Below, in pieces: positions 44,285-52,877 of a stretch of 64,000 bases of DNA. The notes under the pieces are model-generated. The model had not been told where the DNA came from, made no database searches, and saw only the letters and a program-made list of their open reading frames with translations. This DNA is from Variovorax beijingensis (GTDB taxonomy: Bacteria; Pseudomonadota; Gammaproteobacteria; Burkholderiales; Burkholderiaceae_C). Location: the NCBI RefSeq assembly GCF_007828835.1, contig NZ_VIVL01000018.1:20652-84651 (forward strand). Direction: 5' to 3'. The number at the start of each line of letters is the position of its first letter. The first letter of the stretch is position 1. The position numbers were made by a program, and so were the translations under genes.

Positions 44285-45019
44285 TCAGCCCATGTGGATC
44301 TGCTCGGCGTCGACCTTGACCAGCCCCTTGCTGGTCAGCAGCGTGTTCTTCGAATGCAGGCGCAGGGTCTGCTCGGCCTCGATGTCGATCTGGCCGGCGC
44401 GCACCTGTTCCACCTCCTCGGTCAGGCGGAAGCTCGAGCGGGTGAGCAGGTTGAGGCGATCCAGCACCACCTCGCAGGCGCGCCCGACGAAGCGCGACAC
44501 CAGCACGCTGAAGCGGATGTGGCCGCCCTGGTAGTCCATCTCCCCGATCTCGCAATGGGCCCGCCGGGCCTGCGCGCGCCACTCGGGCGACTGCATGGCG
44601 ATCGAGGTGTCCGACTCCAGCGCCATGGGGCCGGCGCTGCGCGCGCGGATACCACCCGCGCGCGACACCAGCGTCAGGTCGCCGTCCACGGCCAGCGTCG
44701 ACTGGCGCGGGTCGGCCTGGGCTACCACCGCGATGACGAAGCTCTCGCCCTGGCGGGTCGAGGTGATCAGCACCGTATCGCCCGGCGCAGGTTGCAGCAG
44801 GCAGCTGGCGACGCGGCGGCAGCGCAGTGATCCCTGGCCGTCGTCGAGGCCGACCTCGAACCAGGGATCGCCATCGCAGGCGATCACGGTGGCGGTCCGC
44901 ATGCCGGAGTCCGCGCGGGCCGCGTGCGAAGGGCGCTGCATCAGCGGATCCAGCACGCCTTGCGTTGCATGGCGTGCGGTGGCGGTCGTGCCGCCGACGG
45001 TGGTCCGGGTGGAGGTCAT
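44285..45019 (-). CDS. DUF3540 domain protein of T6SS island
   Basis: 244 residues, soluble. After a low-complexity start (TSTRTTVGGTTATARH), residues about 45-100 contain RTATVIACDGDPWFEVGLDD and APGDTVLITSTRQGES, then repeated beta-strand-like stretches (LAVDGDLTLVSRAGGI, HFS-type hydrophobic alternation) and FRLTEEVEQVRAGQIDIEAE at the end. The strand/glycine rhythm resembles a short beta-helix similar to the VgrG stalk. DUF3540 genes recur in vgrG clusters with DUF4150 and DUF2169; likely role is assembly or cargo adaptation. ATG 45019 overlaps the stop of the pentapeptide gene (ATGA). Confidence 0.87.
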   Translation of the reverse strand: MTSTRTTVGGTTATARHATQGVLDPLMQRPSHAARADSGMRTATVIACDGDPWFEVGLDDGQGSLRCRRVASCLLQPAPGDTVLITSTRQGESFVIAVVAQADPRQSTLAVDGDLTLVSRAGGIRARSAGPMALESDTSIAMQSPEWRAQARRAHCEIGEMDYQGGHIRFSVLVSRFVGRACEVVLDRLNLLTRSSFRLTEEVEQVRAGQIDIEAEQTLRLHSKNTLLTSKGLVKVDAEQIHMG

Positions 45020-46128
45020 GGGCTTTCTTTCTTGGGGCGGCGGCCATGGACGTCGCGGTCCAGGCGGGATGCGCGCTCGGGCTGCTGGAGCGCCACCTTC
45101 TCGGCTTCGTGCAGGGCAGGGTCCCGATCCAGCGTACCCAGGCGGGTGCTGAACCTGGTGCCATCCAGGTCGGCGCGGTGAAGCACGGTGCGCAGGAAGG
45201 CGGCATCGCGGAAGTCGGCCTGGACCAGCGAGGCATAGGAAAAATCGGCGTAGTCCAGGCGGCTGCCGGTGAATGCGGTCTGCCCGCAGTGCGCACGATG
45301 GAAGACGCCCTGTTCGAGTTGCGCCTGCGAGAAGTCCGCGCCGTCGAGGTGGGCGTCGACCCAGATGCTCTGCTGGAAGTGGCCGTGCCGCGCATCGACG
45401 CCGCGCAGGTCGGCCTCGGGAAACAGGCACTGCATGGCCTGCGCCCCTGCCAGCACCGCGTTGCGCAGGTCGGCGCCCTTGAAGTTGCACTGCGTGAGGC
45501 GCGCATCGCGGAATCGGCACGCCGCCAGCACCGCATCGATGAACTGGCAGAGGTGGAACTGCTGTCCGGAGAAGTCCTGCCCCGCAAGATCCGCCTCGCT
45601 GAAGATCGCGTTCGTGAAGCTGGCCCCGTTGTAGCGCGTGCCCGTCAGCGTTGCTCGAAAGAAGATGGTCGACGAGAAGGCCACCGCATTGAAGGAGGCG
45701 CCCGTCAGGTCGCACTCGGAGAACACGGCCTTGTCGAGGCTGGCACGGTCCAGGCAGGCGTTGCGCAGCTCGCTTCGATGGAAGTTCGCCTGGTCCATGA
45801 AGGCCTCTTCCAGCCGAACGCCCGACAGCGTGCAGCCGCTGAACACCGAATGCGGCATGGAGGCCGCATCCAGCACCGCATCCTGCAGGCTGCACTCGTG
45901 GAAGGCGGCGCGCGTCAGCTCCGCCGACGGCAACTGCGCCTGGTCGAAGCGGCATTTCTCGAAGAGGGATTCGCCCAGGCGCGCGGCATCGGCCTGAACG
46001 CCCCGGAAGCTGCATTCGCTGAACACGCCGCCACGCAGGTCGATGCCCCTCATGTCCATGTTGCTGAAGTCCTTCTCGCGGATCGGCTCACCATTGCGGA
46101 CCTGGGCTGCCAGCGTCCCGGCGTTCAC
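45016..46128 (-). CDS. Pentapeptide-repeat protein of T6SS island
   Basis: 370 residues from GTG 46128, overlapping the preceding stop as GTGA. Residues about 18-330 are almost entirely A(D/N)LxX-type five-residue repeats (for example ADLRGVDARHG, ADFSQAQLEQG, SFTNAIFSEADLAGQDFSG), which fold into a right-handed quadrilateral beta-helix. The last 35 residues are charged and end in RRPKKESP. No enzymatic motif is visible. Being packed between DUF2169 and DUF3540 in the vgrG island, it is probably an accessory scaffold or adaptor for the spike; it could also be the unknown cargo. Length is well above that of DNA-gyrase-protecting pentapeptide proteins. Confidence 0.88.
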   Translation of the reverse strand: MNAGTLAAQVRNGEPIREKDFSNMDMRGIDLRGGVFSECSFRGVQADAARLGESLFEKCRFDQAQLPSAELTRAAFHECSLQDAVLDAASMPHSVFSGCTLSGVRLEEAFMDQANFHRSELRNACLDRASLDKAVFSECDLTGASFNAVAFSSTIFFRATLTGTRYNGASFTNAIFSEADLAGQDFSGQQFHLCQFIDAVLAACRFRDARLTQCNFKGADLRNAVLAGAQAMQCLFPEADLRGVDARHGHFQQSIWVDAHLDGADFSQAQLEQGVFHRAHCGQTAFTGSRLDYADFSYASLVQADFRDAAFLRTVLHRADLDGTRFSTRLGTLDRDPALHEAEKVALQQPERASRLDRDVHGRRPKKESP

Positions 46129-48770
46129 GCGCCGCCCGCCTCGGCGCGCCGGGGCAGTGTCTTGATCTGGTCGATGTGGGCACCCAGGGTGAGCGTGCCG
46201 CGGCTGATGAGGACCTGCGCGACATCGGCACGGAACAGGTTGGCCTCGCCCAGGTCGGCATCGACCAGGCAGGCCTTCTGAAGATTGGCATTCATGAGAT
46301 TGGCGAGCCGCAGGGAGGCACGCGTGAGATCGGCGCGGATGAAGAGGCTGTCGGGCGCCGCCGCCGCGCGCAGGTCCGCGCTCTTGAGCGACGCGGAGGA
46401 GAAATCGCAAGTATCGAGCGTAGCCCGCCTGAAGTTCGCGCCGTCGAGCGGCAGCTCGCGCAAGGTGCAATGCACCAGCGTGGCATCCTCGAAATCGGCC
46501 CCGCGAAGATCCGTGGTGCCAACGAAGCTGGTGGTCTTGAGCATGGCACGGCGAAACCGGATGCCCTTGTCGAGCGGCGTGTGGGCCCAGCTGCAGGCTT
46601 CGACGGCGGCGCCGGAGAAATCCACCGACTCGAATTCGGCCTGCACGAACAGCACCTTTTCCAGGCGTGCCTCGCCGAAGTCGCAGCGGGCCAGCCGGCA
46701 GTGTTCGGCCATGCTCAGGTAGCTCAGGTCGGCACGCCGCAGGCTGCAATCCGCGAGCTCGATTCCCTGCAGCAACAGATGGCTCCACTTCGCTTCGTCG
46801 AGGCAGCAGCCGGCCAGGCGCAGCTTTTCCATCTGCGTGCGCTCGAAGCGGGCCTGTGCGAAGTTGGTGTTTTCGCAGCGGGCGAGGCTGAGGTTGGCAC
46901 GCTCCAGGTTGCAGCCCGTCAACGACGCCTGGCTCAGGTCGGCGCGCACCAGCACGGATTGGCTCAGGTCGGCGCCATCCAGGCGGCTGCCCTGGAGGCG
47001 GGCGCCTTCGAGCAAGGTCTGGTGCATGCGGGCGCCCCGCAGATCGAGGCCCGACAGGTCGCAGCCCGTCAGATCCATGGCGGACAGGTCGCGATCCGCG
47101 GCCATGGCGGCGAGTACGCGTTCGCGCGCCTGCGCATTGTGTTGCGCGGCCATCGGATCGGCAGCGGCCTGGTGGTGGGCCCCCATGCGGTACAGCGCCA
47201 GCATGCCCTGCCGGCCCCGCTGTCCGGCGGACTGCAGCTCGGCGTGCTCGGCGGCGCTCATCGCCGGAGTGCCGGTGGCCGCGGCGATGCCGGCCAGCCC
47301 CTTGACGATCGTCTCGGCCTCGAATTTCGGCGGGCCCTTGAGCTGCGCGTTCTGGCTTTCCTCGATGATCCGGCTGCTGTCGAAGCCCGCCTTGCGCGAT
47401 TCGGATGCGTTGTCCCGGGCCGCCTTCGCGACCTCCTGCCTGGCTTCCTCCAGCTTGCGTTCCTGTTCGCGCTGGTAGGCGCGCGTCTTCTCGATGAACT
47501 CGGGCAGTTCGGCCAGCGTGGGCATCTTGCCGAAAGGCGCCGGCAGCGGCCGTTCCCGGAAATGGCGCGCCTTGTGGCCGGCCTCCAGGCCGCGGGCCGT
47601 CAGCTCGGCGCGCAGGCGCTCGCCCCTGTCCTTGATGTTCCTCGCCAGGATCGATTCGCGCGCGTCGATCTGGTCCAGCCAGGGGCCGATGGCCGAGGCC
47701 GGCAGCAGTTCCTCGTCGAGCAGCGCATGGATCGCGCCTTTCTCCAGGTTGCAGCGATTCTCGAAGACCTTCTCGTAATGGGAGAGGGGGCGCAGCGGGC
47801 TGCCTGCCGCCTCCATCGCCGGCATGACATGCGTGATGTCCGCGGCATCGTCCTCAACGATGGGCGTCTCGCCGTGGAAGATCAGCATGACCTGCGCCAT
47901 GTGCGGGAAGAACCAGGCGGTGGTCAGCCGCAGCGGCACCTCTTCCAGCGCAAGGGGTCGCGCAGACTTTCTCGCCACGAAGCCGCGTGCGCGCAGATCC
48001 GGAAGCCGTCCGCGCAGCACCGCATGCTCCGGGTGCATGTTCCAGATCTCGTAGGGTGCGGCTGCGGGGATGGACAGTTCGTCGTTCCAGCGCTGTTCCG
48101 GGGCCGCGGCGTTGAAGAACTGCCAGTCCATGTCGCGCGCGAAGCCGGGGTACAGCGTCTCGCGCCACTGGTCGCCGTAGTCCGATCCCAGCAGCTTCAG
48201 GCGCTCGGGCAGATCGACGTCCATCGCACCCGGGCAGGCGGGGGCCGGACGCCGGTCGGGGCGGTCTATGCCATCGCCCGGGCGTTCGACGTTGGGAAGC
48301 CGCTGCACCAGCAGGCCGTTGACCATCTCGGGTGCATACCCGATGCCCGCGGGGTTGGCGGCAAAGCCGGGGCCGCCGAACGCGTGCCGCCAGTCCAGGC
48401 GCATGGTGTCGAAAGCCTGCGGTTCGGTGGCGCGTCCATCCAGCCAGTAGCGGTCGCCCGAGACGAGGAACTGGCGCCGCAAGGCGCCGACGCGCAGGTC
48501 GACCGCGCAGCGTGTCTTGTCCTGCTGATGGCAGGTGTAGGCCTGGCCGCTCACCAGGAACTCGGGCTGCAGCTTGGGAATGCCGAGATCGATCGCGGAC
48601 TGGTTTCCCACTTCGGCAGAGACGGTCTTCCAGAGCTCCGTCTCCGGCAGCAGCACGCCCCCTTCGCCGAGGGTGTGCATGCCGATCACGGTGAGCGCGA
48701 GACGCTGGCTTTGCGCGCGCAGGAAGGGCCGGGTCAGGACGCTCAGGCGCAGGGGCTTGATGGTTTTCAC
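46125..48770 (-). CDS. DUF2169 family T6SS accessory protein with C-terminal pentapeptide repeats
   Basis: 881-residue fusion. Residues about 5-330 form the DUF2169 domain (LSVLTRPFLRAQSQRLALTV, AFGGPGFAANPAGIGY, EIWNMHPEHAVL), which occurs with T6SS spikes. A charged helical linker near 435-480 (TRAYQREQERKLEEARQEV) separates it from pentapeptide repeats at about 560-870 (LSGLDLRGARMHQTLLEGA, ADLTRASLRLANLMNANL). The role of DUF2169 is thought to be effector loading or adaptor function. Start: GTG 48770 follows the previous stop after 7 bases without a strong Shine-Dalgarno. The stop overlaps the next gene by GTGA, so both pentapeptide proteins are made together. Confidence 0.9.
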   Translation of the reverse strand: MKTIKPLRLSVLTRPFLRAQSQRLALTVIGMHTLGEGGVLLPETELWKTVSAEVGNQSAIDLGIPKLQPEFLVSGQAYTCHQQDKTRCAVDLRVGALRRQFLVSGDRYWLDGRATEPQAFDTMRLDWRHAFGGPGFAANPAGIGYAPEMVNGLLVQRLPNVERPGDGIDRPDRRPAPACPGAMDVDLPERLKLLGSDYGDQWRETLYPGFARDMDWQFFNAAAPEQRWNDELSIPAAAPYEIWNMHPEHAVLRGRLPDLRARGFVARKSARPLALEEVPLRLTTAWFFPHMAQVMLIFHGETPIVEDDAADITHVMPAMEAAGSPLRPLSHYEKVFENRCNLEKGAIHALLDEELLPASAIGPWLDQIDARESILARNIKDRGERLRAELTARGLEAGHKARHFRERPLPAPFGKMPTLAELPEFIEKTRAYQREQERKLEEARQEVAKAARDNASESRKAGFDSSRIIEESQNAQLKGPPKFEAETIVKGLAGIAAATGTPAMSAAEHAELQSAGQRGRQGMLALYRMGAHHQAAADPMAAQHNAQARERVLAAMAADRDLSAMDLTGCDLSGLDLRGARMHQTLLEGARLQGSRLDGADLSQSVLVRADLSQASLTGCNLERANLSLARCENTNFAQARFERTQMEKLRLAGCCLDEAKWSHLLLQGIELADCSLRRADLSYLSMAEHCRLARCDFGEARLEKVLFVQAEFESVDFSGAAVEACSWAHTPLDKGIRFRRAMLKTTSFVGTTDLRGADFEDATLVHCTLRELPLDGANFRRATLDTCDFSSASLKSADLRAAAAPDSLFIRADLTRASLRLANLMNANLQKACLVDADLGEANLFRADVAQVLISRGTLTLGAHIDQIKTLPRRAEAGGA

Positions 48771-48777
48771 AGGGGGA

Positions 48778-49221
48778 TCAGCGCCCTGCGCCGCGGATCA
48801 CCAGCGGGGTGCGCCTGCGGTCGATGGCCAGCCGCGACGGGTCCTGCGGGTCCTGCAGCAGATGGATCTCGGGCCGGCCCGCGGAGAAATGGGCCAGCAG
48901 GTCCTCGTCGATGAGTGTGCGCAAGGTGGCCTGCTGCTCGATGCCGTCGGCATCGACGTAGGCGACGCCCAGCTGCACGGCCGTCAAGCGCTGGCCGACG
49001 GGGCCGCGCCGGGAGTAGCCGCTGGGCGAGCGCACCAGGGAAACCGCGACGCCCTGCAGCGGGCGCCCATCGGCCTGCAACTGCTGCCACAGCCGGCCTT
49101 CCTCGGCATAGGCGCGATGGCTCATCAGCGACACGCTGAGCACGATCCCGGCGAGCACGATCACACCCAGGCTGACGATGCCGAACACTCCCCACAGCAC
49201 GATATCGAGCACGTTGTCCAC
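48778..49221 (-). CDS. Hypothetical membrane-anchored protein of T6SS island
   Basis: 147 residues with one N-terminal transmembrane helix (about 8-33, LWGVFGIVSLGVIVLAGIVL) and a soluble rest containing GRLWQQLQADGRPLQGVAV and VGQRLTAVQLGVAYVD, which looks like a short beta domain. No known family recognised. It lies 3 bases after vgrG and 7 bases before DUF2169. A periplasmic or membrane immunity role is conceivable but unproven; the lack of a recognisable toxin in the island makes the question open. Confidence 0.82.
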   Translation of the reverse strand: MDNVLDIVLWGVFGIVSLGVIVLAGIVLSVSLMSHRAYAEEGRLWQQLQADGRPLQGVAVSLVRSPSGYSRRGPVGQRLTAVQLGVAYVDADGIEQQATLRTLIDEDLLAHFSAGRPEIHLLQDPQDPSRLAIDRRRTPLVIRGAGR

Positions 49222-49224
49222 GCC

Positions 49225-51567
49225 TCAGAGCAGGATCTTGAGCGCCTGGATGCCTGCGCGCAGGCCACCCGTCTTGATCTCCGTGCCCACGAGCTGGATG
49301 AGCGCACCGGCATCCCCCAGCGACATGGCCTTGTTCTTCCACTCCGCGCCCACAGCCTCCAGTTTCACGCCGATGGCTTGCGCCTGCACGCCGATGGCCA
49401 TCGAACGCACGGCCACCACGCCCAGCGAAATGCCCGACACGTCCATGTTCAGGCCGGTGCCGCCCAGGCGAAACCACCTCCAGTCGCTGCTCTTGGCGTA
49501 GTTGTTGGTGTAGGTGGCGGAGTTGTTGGTGTAGTTGACCGTCAGGTTGTTGTAGGTGTTCGAAGTCGTGTTGTAGACGTTGGTGTTGATGACGTGCTGC
49601 GTCGTGTTGTGGATGTGGTTGGTCGTGTTGAAGGTCACGTCCGGCGAGGTGTGCACCGTCGGGCCGGTGACGGTCGTGGTCGACGGGCCGTTGACCTTGA
49701 CGTTGTTCGAGGTGTTGATGGTGTCGCTGCGGCCACCGCTGACAAAGCGGATCTCCTGCCCGTCGATGGTGCCGTGGAAGCCGCCGGTGATCGCCAGTTT
49801 CACGCCTCCCGAGATCGTGTCGTCCAGCCCGCCGCTGAGCGTGCGCTTCTTGCCACCCGAAATCGTCTGGGTCACGCCACCGCTGACCGTTTCGCTGAAG
49901 CCGCCGGCCACGTCGCGCGTGTCGCCGCCGGTGATGGTTTCCTTGGCGCCCGCGGTGATGTCGCGCGTCTCGCCGCTCTGGTAGGTAGCCGACTCGTGGC
50001 CCTTGATGAGGGTGGTGCGGGTGCCGTCGGTGGTGTGGGTTTCGTCCGCCTCCACTTCGACGTCGAGGTTGCGCTCGGCATGCAGCAGGATCTGCTCGGC
50101 GCCCGTGCGGTCCTCGAAGCGCAGCATGTTGGCCTGGTTGGCCGCGCCGCCGCTGCTGGAGCGCGTGAGGATGCCGCTGGCCGTGGCGTTGGCGGGCAGC
50201 TCCCAGGGCGGCATCTGGTCGTTGTTGTAGACGCGGCCGGTGATGACGGGACGGTCGGGCTCGCCGCCGATGAAATCGACGATCACTTCCTGGCCCACGC
50301 GCGGCATGTGCATGGTGCCGTAGTTGGAGCCGGCCCAGTTGCTCGACACGCGCACCCAGCACGAGCTGTTCTCGTCCGACTGGCCGTAGCGGTCCCAGCG
50401 GAACTGCAGCTTCACGCGCCCGAAGCGGTCGGTCCAGATTTCTTCGGGGCCGACCACGGTGGCGGTCTGCGGGCCGTTGGTGCGCGGCTTGGGCGTCTTG
50501 CGCGCGGGGCGGTAGGGCACGCTGGAGGGCAGCACGGTGAAGTCGAACTCGCACACCGATTCGGCGGTGCCGCCGGTGGCGTACTCGGGCTCCTGCAGGT
50601 CGTAGCGGGTCTGGGTGACGAGGTATTCGCGGTTGTCGGCCTCGCGCGGGCAGTGCGTCATCTGGAACAGGTAGCCCGGTGCCATGCCGGCCACGTTGGT
50701 GTGCCCCGTGGCCAGTTCGTGCGCGCACTGCAGCTCTTGAAGGCGGATCTTCGCGTAGCTGTCGCCCTGGTCGTTCTCGCTGTAGCCGCCCAGCCATTCA
50801 TAGACTTCGTAGCCTGAATGATCGTGGCCTTTCGGGTCCTGCTGCACGCTCTGCAGAGAGGCGCGCGACTTCCTGAAGTCGAAGTCGTCGAGCATCACGC
50901 GGCCCGAGGTGATCTGCTCCGAGATGCGCCACTGGTCGATGCAGGGCTCCATCGCATTCACCACGCGGTCGCGCGGACGGTAGGCAATGGTGGCGTGGCC
51001 CGGCAGGGTGCTGTAGCCGCCCACGTCGTCGGCCAGCACCAGCAGGTGCGAGCCGTTGCGGTGCTCGAAATGGTAGGCGATGCCCTCGTGCTCCATGAGG
51101 CGGCAGACGAAGGCGAAGTCGCTCTCCTGGTATTGCACGCAGTATTCCCAGGGCCGGTAGCTGCCCGAGAGGCGCTTCTCGTACTCGAAGCCGTATTTGC
51201 CGAGCACCTCGTCGAGCACCTCGGGCACGCTCTTGTTCTGGAAGATGCGGCAGTCGGTGGTGCGCGTGAGATACCAGAGCCAGGGTTGCACCAGCGCGCG
51301 GTAGATGTAGTGGCGGCCGGTTTCGTTGGCGCGGCCCACCAGCTCGAAGCGCACCACGGTGCCGTTGAGAAAGCGCGAGGCGTCTTCGTCCTGCAGTTCG
51401 AGCGTGAGCGAAGTACCCAGCAGCGTCTTCAGGTCGAGATTGAAGCTCGGGCTGACCATGTCGACCTCGAACTCGAACAGCTGCGAGAGGCCTTCCCGTC
51501 CCCGCATCGCGCGGAACTTGAGCTGCTCGGCGTTGAGTACGGTGTGAACCTGGACGGTACGTGGCAT
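49225..51567 (-). CDS. vgrG: Type VI secretion system tip protein VgrG
   Basis: 780 residues. The gp27-like hub (1-370; FRAMRGREGLSQLFEFEVDM, SLTLELQDEDASRFLNG) is followed by the gp5/OB-fold near 370-450 (AYVSSNWAGSNYGTMHMPR region with MPRVGQEVIVDF), then the repetitive beta-helix stalk (TISGGKKRTLSGGLDDTISG) to about 620 and an Asn/Thr-rich stretch near 625-690. It ends with about 95 residues (DVSGISLGVVAVRS to GIQALKILL) that are Ala/Gly-rich and partly hydrophobic and do not look like an enzyme. ATG 51567 has AGGGAAA eight bases upstream. It is the first gene of the island; the rest of a T6SS apparatus is not in the window. Confidence 0.95.
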   Translation of the reverse strand: MPRTVQVHTVLNAEQLKFRAMRGREGLSQLFEFEVDMVSPSFNLDLKTLLGTSLTLELQDEDASRFLNGTVVRFELVGRANETGRHYIYRALVQPWLWYLTRTTDCRIFQNKSVPEVLDEVLGKYGFEYEKRLSGSYRPWEYCVQYQESDFAFVCRLMEHEGIAYHFEHRNGSHLLVLADDVGGYSTLPGHATIAYRPRDRVVNAMEPCIDQWRISEQITSGRVMLDDFDFRKSRASLQSVQQDPKGHDHSGYEVYEWLGGYSENDQGDSYAKIRLQELQCAHELATGHTNVAGMAPGYLFQMTHCPREADNREYLVTQTRYDLQEPEYATGGTAESVCEFDFTVLPSSVPYRPARKTPKPRTNGPQTATVVGPEEIWTDRFGRVKLQFRWDRYGQSDENSSCWVRVSSNWAGSNYGTMHMPRVGQEVIVDFIGGEPDRPVITGRVYNNDQMPPWELPANATASGILTRSSSGGAANQANMLRFEDRTGAEQILLHAERNLDVEVEADETHTTDGTRTTLIKGHESATYQSGETRDITAGAKETITGGDTRDVAGGFSETVSGGVTQTISGGKKRTLSGGLDDTISGGVKLAITGGFHGTIDGQEIRFVSGGRSDTINTSNNVKVNGPSTTTVTGPTVHTSPDVTFNTTNHIHNTTQHVINTNVYNTTSNTYNNLTVNYTNNSATYTNNYAKSSDWRWFRLGGTGLNMDVSGISLGVVAVRSMAIGVQAQAIGVKLEAVGAEWKNKAMSLGDAGALIQLVGTEIKTGGLRAGIQALKILL

Positions 51568-51638
51568 TCGAAATTTCCCTGGCCCTTGGGGCTTCTGCGA
51601 ATGCGAAGCCTTCGAGTGTCAGTCTAGAAATTCCTTAT

Positions 51639-51652
51639 GTCATATACATGAC
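51639..51652 (-). promoter_or_regulatory. GTCAT-ATAC-ATGAC inverted repeat upstream of vgrG
   Basis: Perfect 5-base arms in an AT-richer stretch 72 bases ahead of the vgrG start. It is the most symmetrical element in the promoter gap and may be a regulator site of the T6SS island. No matching regulator gene is adjacent. Confidence 0.35.
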
Positions 51653-51671
51653 GCGAGAGGGATCTCCTCCC

Positions 51672-52808
51672 TTACATCGAGGCTTCGAGCATCGCCTTGT
51701 AGTCGTCGCGCGAAGCCAGCCGCGGGTTGGTCTTGTGGCAGTGGTCGGCCATGGCCCCGTCGATGATCTGCTCGAACAGCGCAGGCGTGACGCCCACTTC
51801 GGCCAGGCCCTTGGGCAGGCCGAGGCGCGCGTTCATGTCGCGGATCGCGTCGCCGAGATCGCCGGGCGAATCGAGGTGCATGGCCCGCGCCATGCGCTGC
51901 AGCCGCTGCTCCTTCTGCACCGATTCGGCGCCCGCATTGAAGTGGATCACGGCCGGCAGGAAGAGGGCGTTGAGCGTGCCGTGGTGCAGGCGCGGGTCGA
52001 CGCCGCCCAGGCTGTGGCTCAGCGAATGGACGCAGCCCAGGCCCTTCTGGAACGCCATGGCGCCCTGCATCGACGCGCTCATGAGATTGAGGCGCGCCTC
52101 GCGGTCGCTGCCGTCTTTTGTGGCGCGTTCGATGTGCAGCCAGGCGCGCTCCAGGCCGTCCAGGCCGATGCCGTCGGCCGGCGGATTGAACGCAGCCGAC
52201 ATGAAGGTTTCCATGCAGTGCGCAATGGCGTCCATGCCGGTGGCGGCGGTGAGCCGGGGCGGCAGGCCGAGCGTGAGCTCGGGGTCGCAGATGGCGGCCT
52301 TGGGCATCAGGAACCAGCTGTGGAAGCCGAGCTTGCGGTGGTCGTCGACGATCACGATGGCGCCGCGCGCCACCTCGCTGCCGGTGCCGCTGGTGGTGGG
52401 CACCGCAATGAGCGGCACCGCGCGCTCGGTGATCTTGGGCGAGCCGCCCTCGATGGTGGCGTAGGTCTTGAGCGGGCCTTCGTGCGTGGCCGCAATCGCC
52501 ACGCCCTTGGCGCAATCGATGGCGGAGCCGCCACCCACCGCGATGAGTCCGTCGCAGCGGCCGCTGCGGTACAGCTCGACGGCCGCCCGCACGGCGGCCT
52601 CGGTGGGGTTGGAAGGCGTCTGGTCGAACACCGCCACCTCGAGGTCGGCAATGGCATCGAGCGCCTTCTGCAGCACGCCGGCCGCGCGCACGCCCGCGTC
52701 GGTCACGATCAGCGGCCGGTTGATGCCGATGCGCGCGCATTCGCTGGACAGCAGCTGGATGGCGCCGAATTCGAACTGGATCTGGGTGAGGTATTGGATG
52801 AGGGCCAT
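51672..52808 (-). CDS. Iron-containing alcohol dehydrogenase
   Basis: 378-residue group III (Fe-ADH) dehydrogenase. GRCDGLIAVGGGSAIDCAKG (residues about 84-103) binds NAD(P); the metal ligands lie in GMDAIAHCMETF and the HSLSHSLGGVDPRLHHG stretch (Asp/His/His/His). Acts on short alcohols or aldehydes, such as 1,3-propanediol or lactaldehyde; the substrate is not visible. ATG 52808 starts at the first strand (MALIQYLTQIQFEFGA). Divergent from the HSL-type esterase over a 69-base gap, so the two may be coregulated. Lies just left of the vgrG promoter and is not part of the island. Confidence 0.94.
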   Translation of the reverse strand: MALIQYLTQIQFEFGAIQLLSSECARIGINRPLIVTDAGVRAAGVLQKALDAIADLEVAVFDQTPSNPTEAAVRAAVELYRSGRCDGLIAVGGGSAIDCAKGVAIAATHEGPLKTYATIEGGSPKITERAVPLIAVPTTSGTGSEVARGAIVIVDDHRKLGFHSWFLMPKAAICDPELTLGLPPRLTAATGMDAIAHCMETFMSAAFNPPADGIGLDGLERAWLHIERATKDGSDREARLNLMSASMQGAMAFQKGLGCVHSLSHSLGGVDPRLHHGTLNALFLPAVIHFNAGAESVQKEQRLQRMARAMHLDSPGDLGDAIRDMNARLGLPKGLAEVGVTPALFEQIIDGAMADHCHKTNPRLASRDDYKAMLEASM

Positions 52809-52877
52809 GAGGTGGGTTTGCCTGGGGCAGTACGATTGCAGACCACCCAAATCTAACAAGCAGGGACAGTCTTGCAC

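Noticed and set aside
46125..48770. Pentapeptide part of DUF2169 as a gyrase-protecting (Qnr-like) protein
   Set aside because: The protein is fused to DUF2169, lies inside a vgrG island, and is much larger than Qnr proteins.
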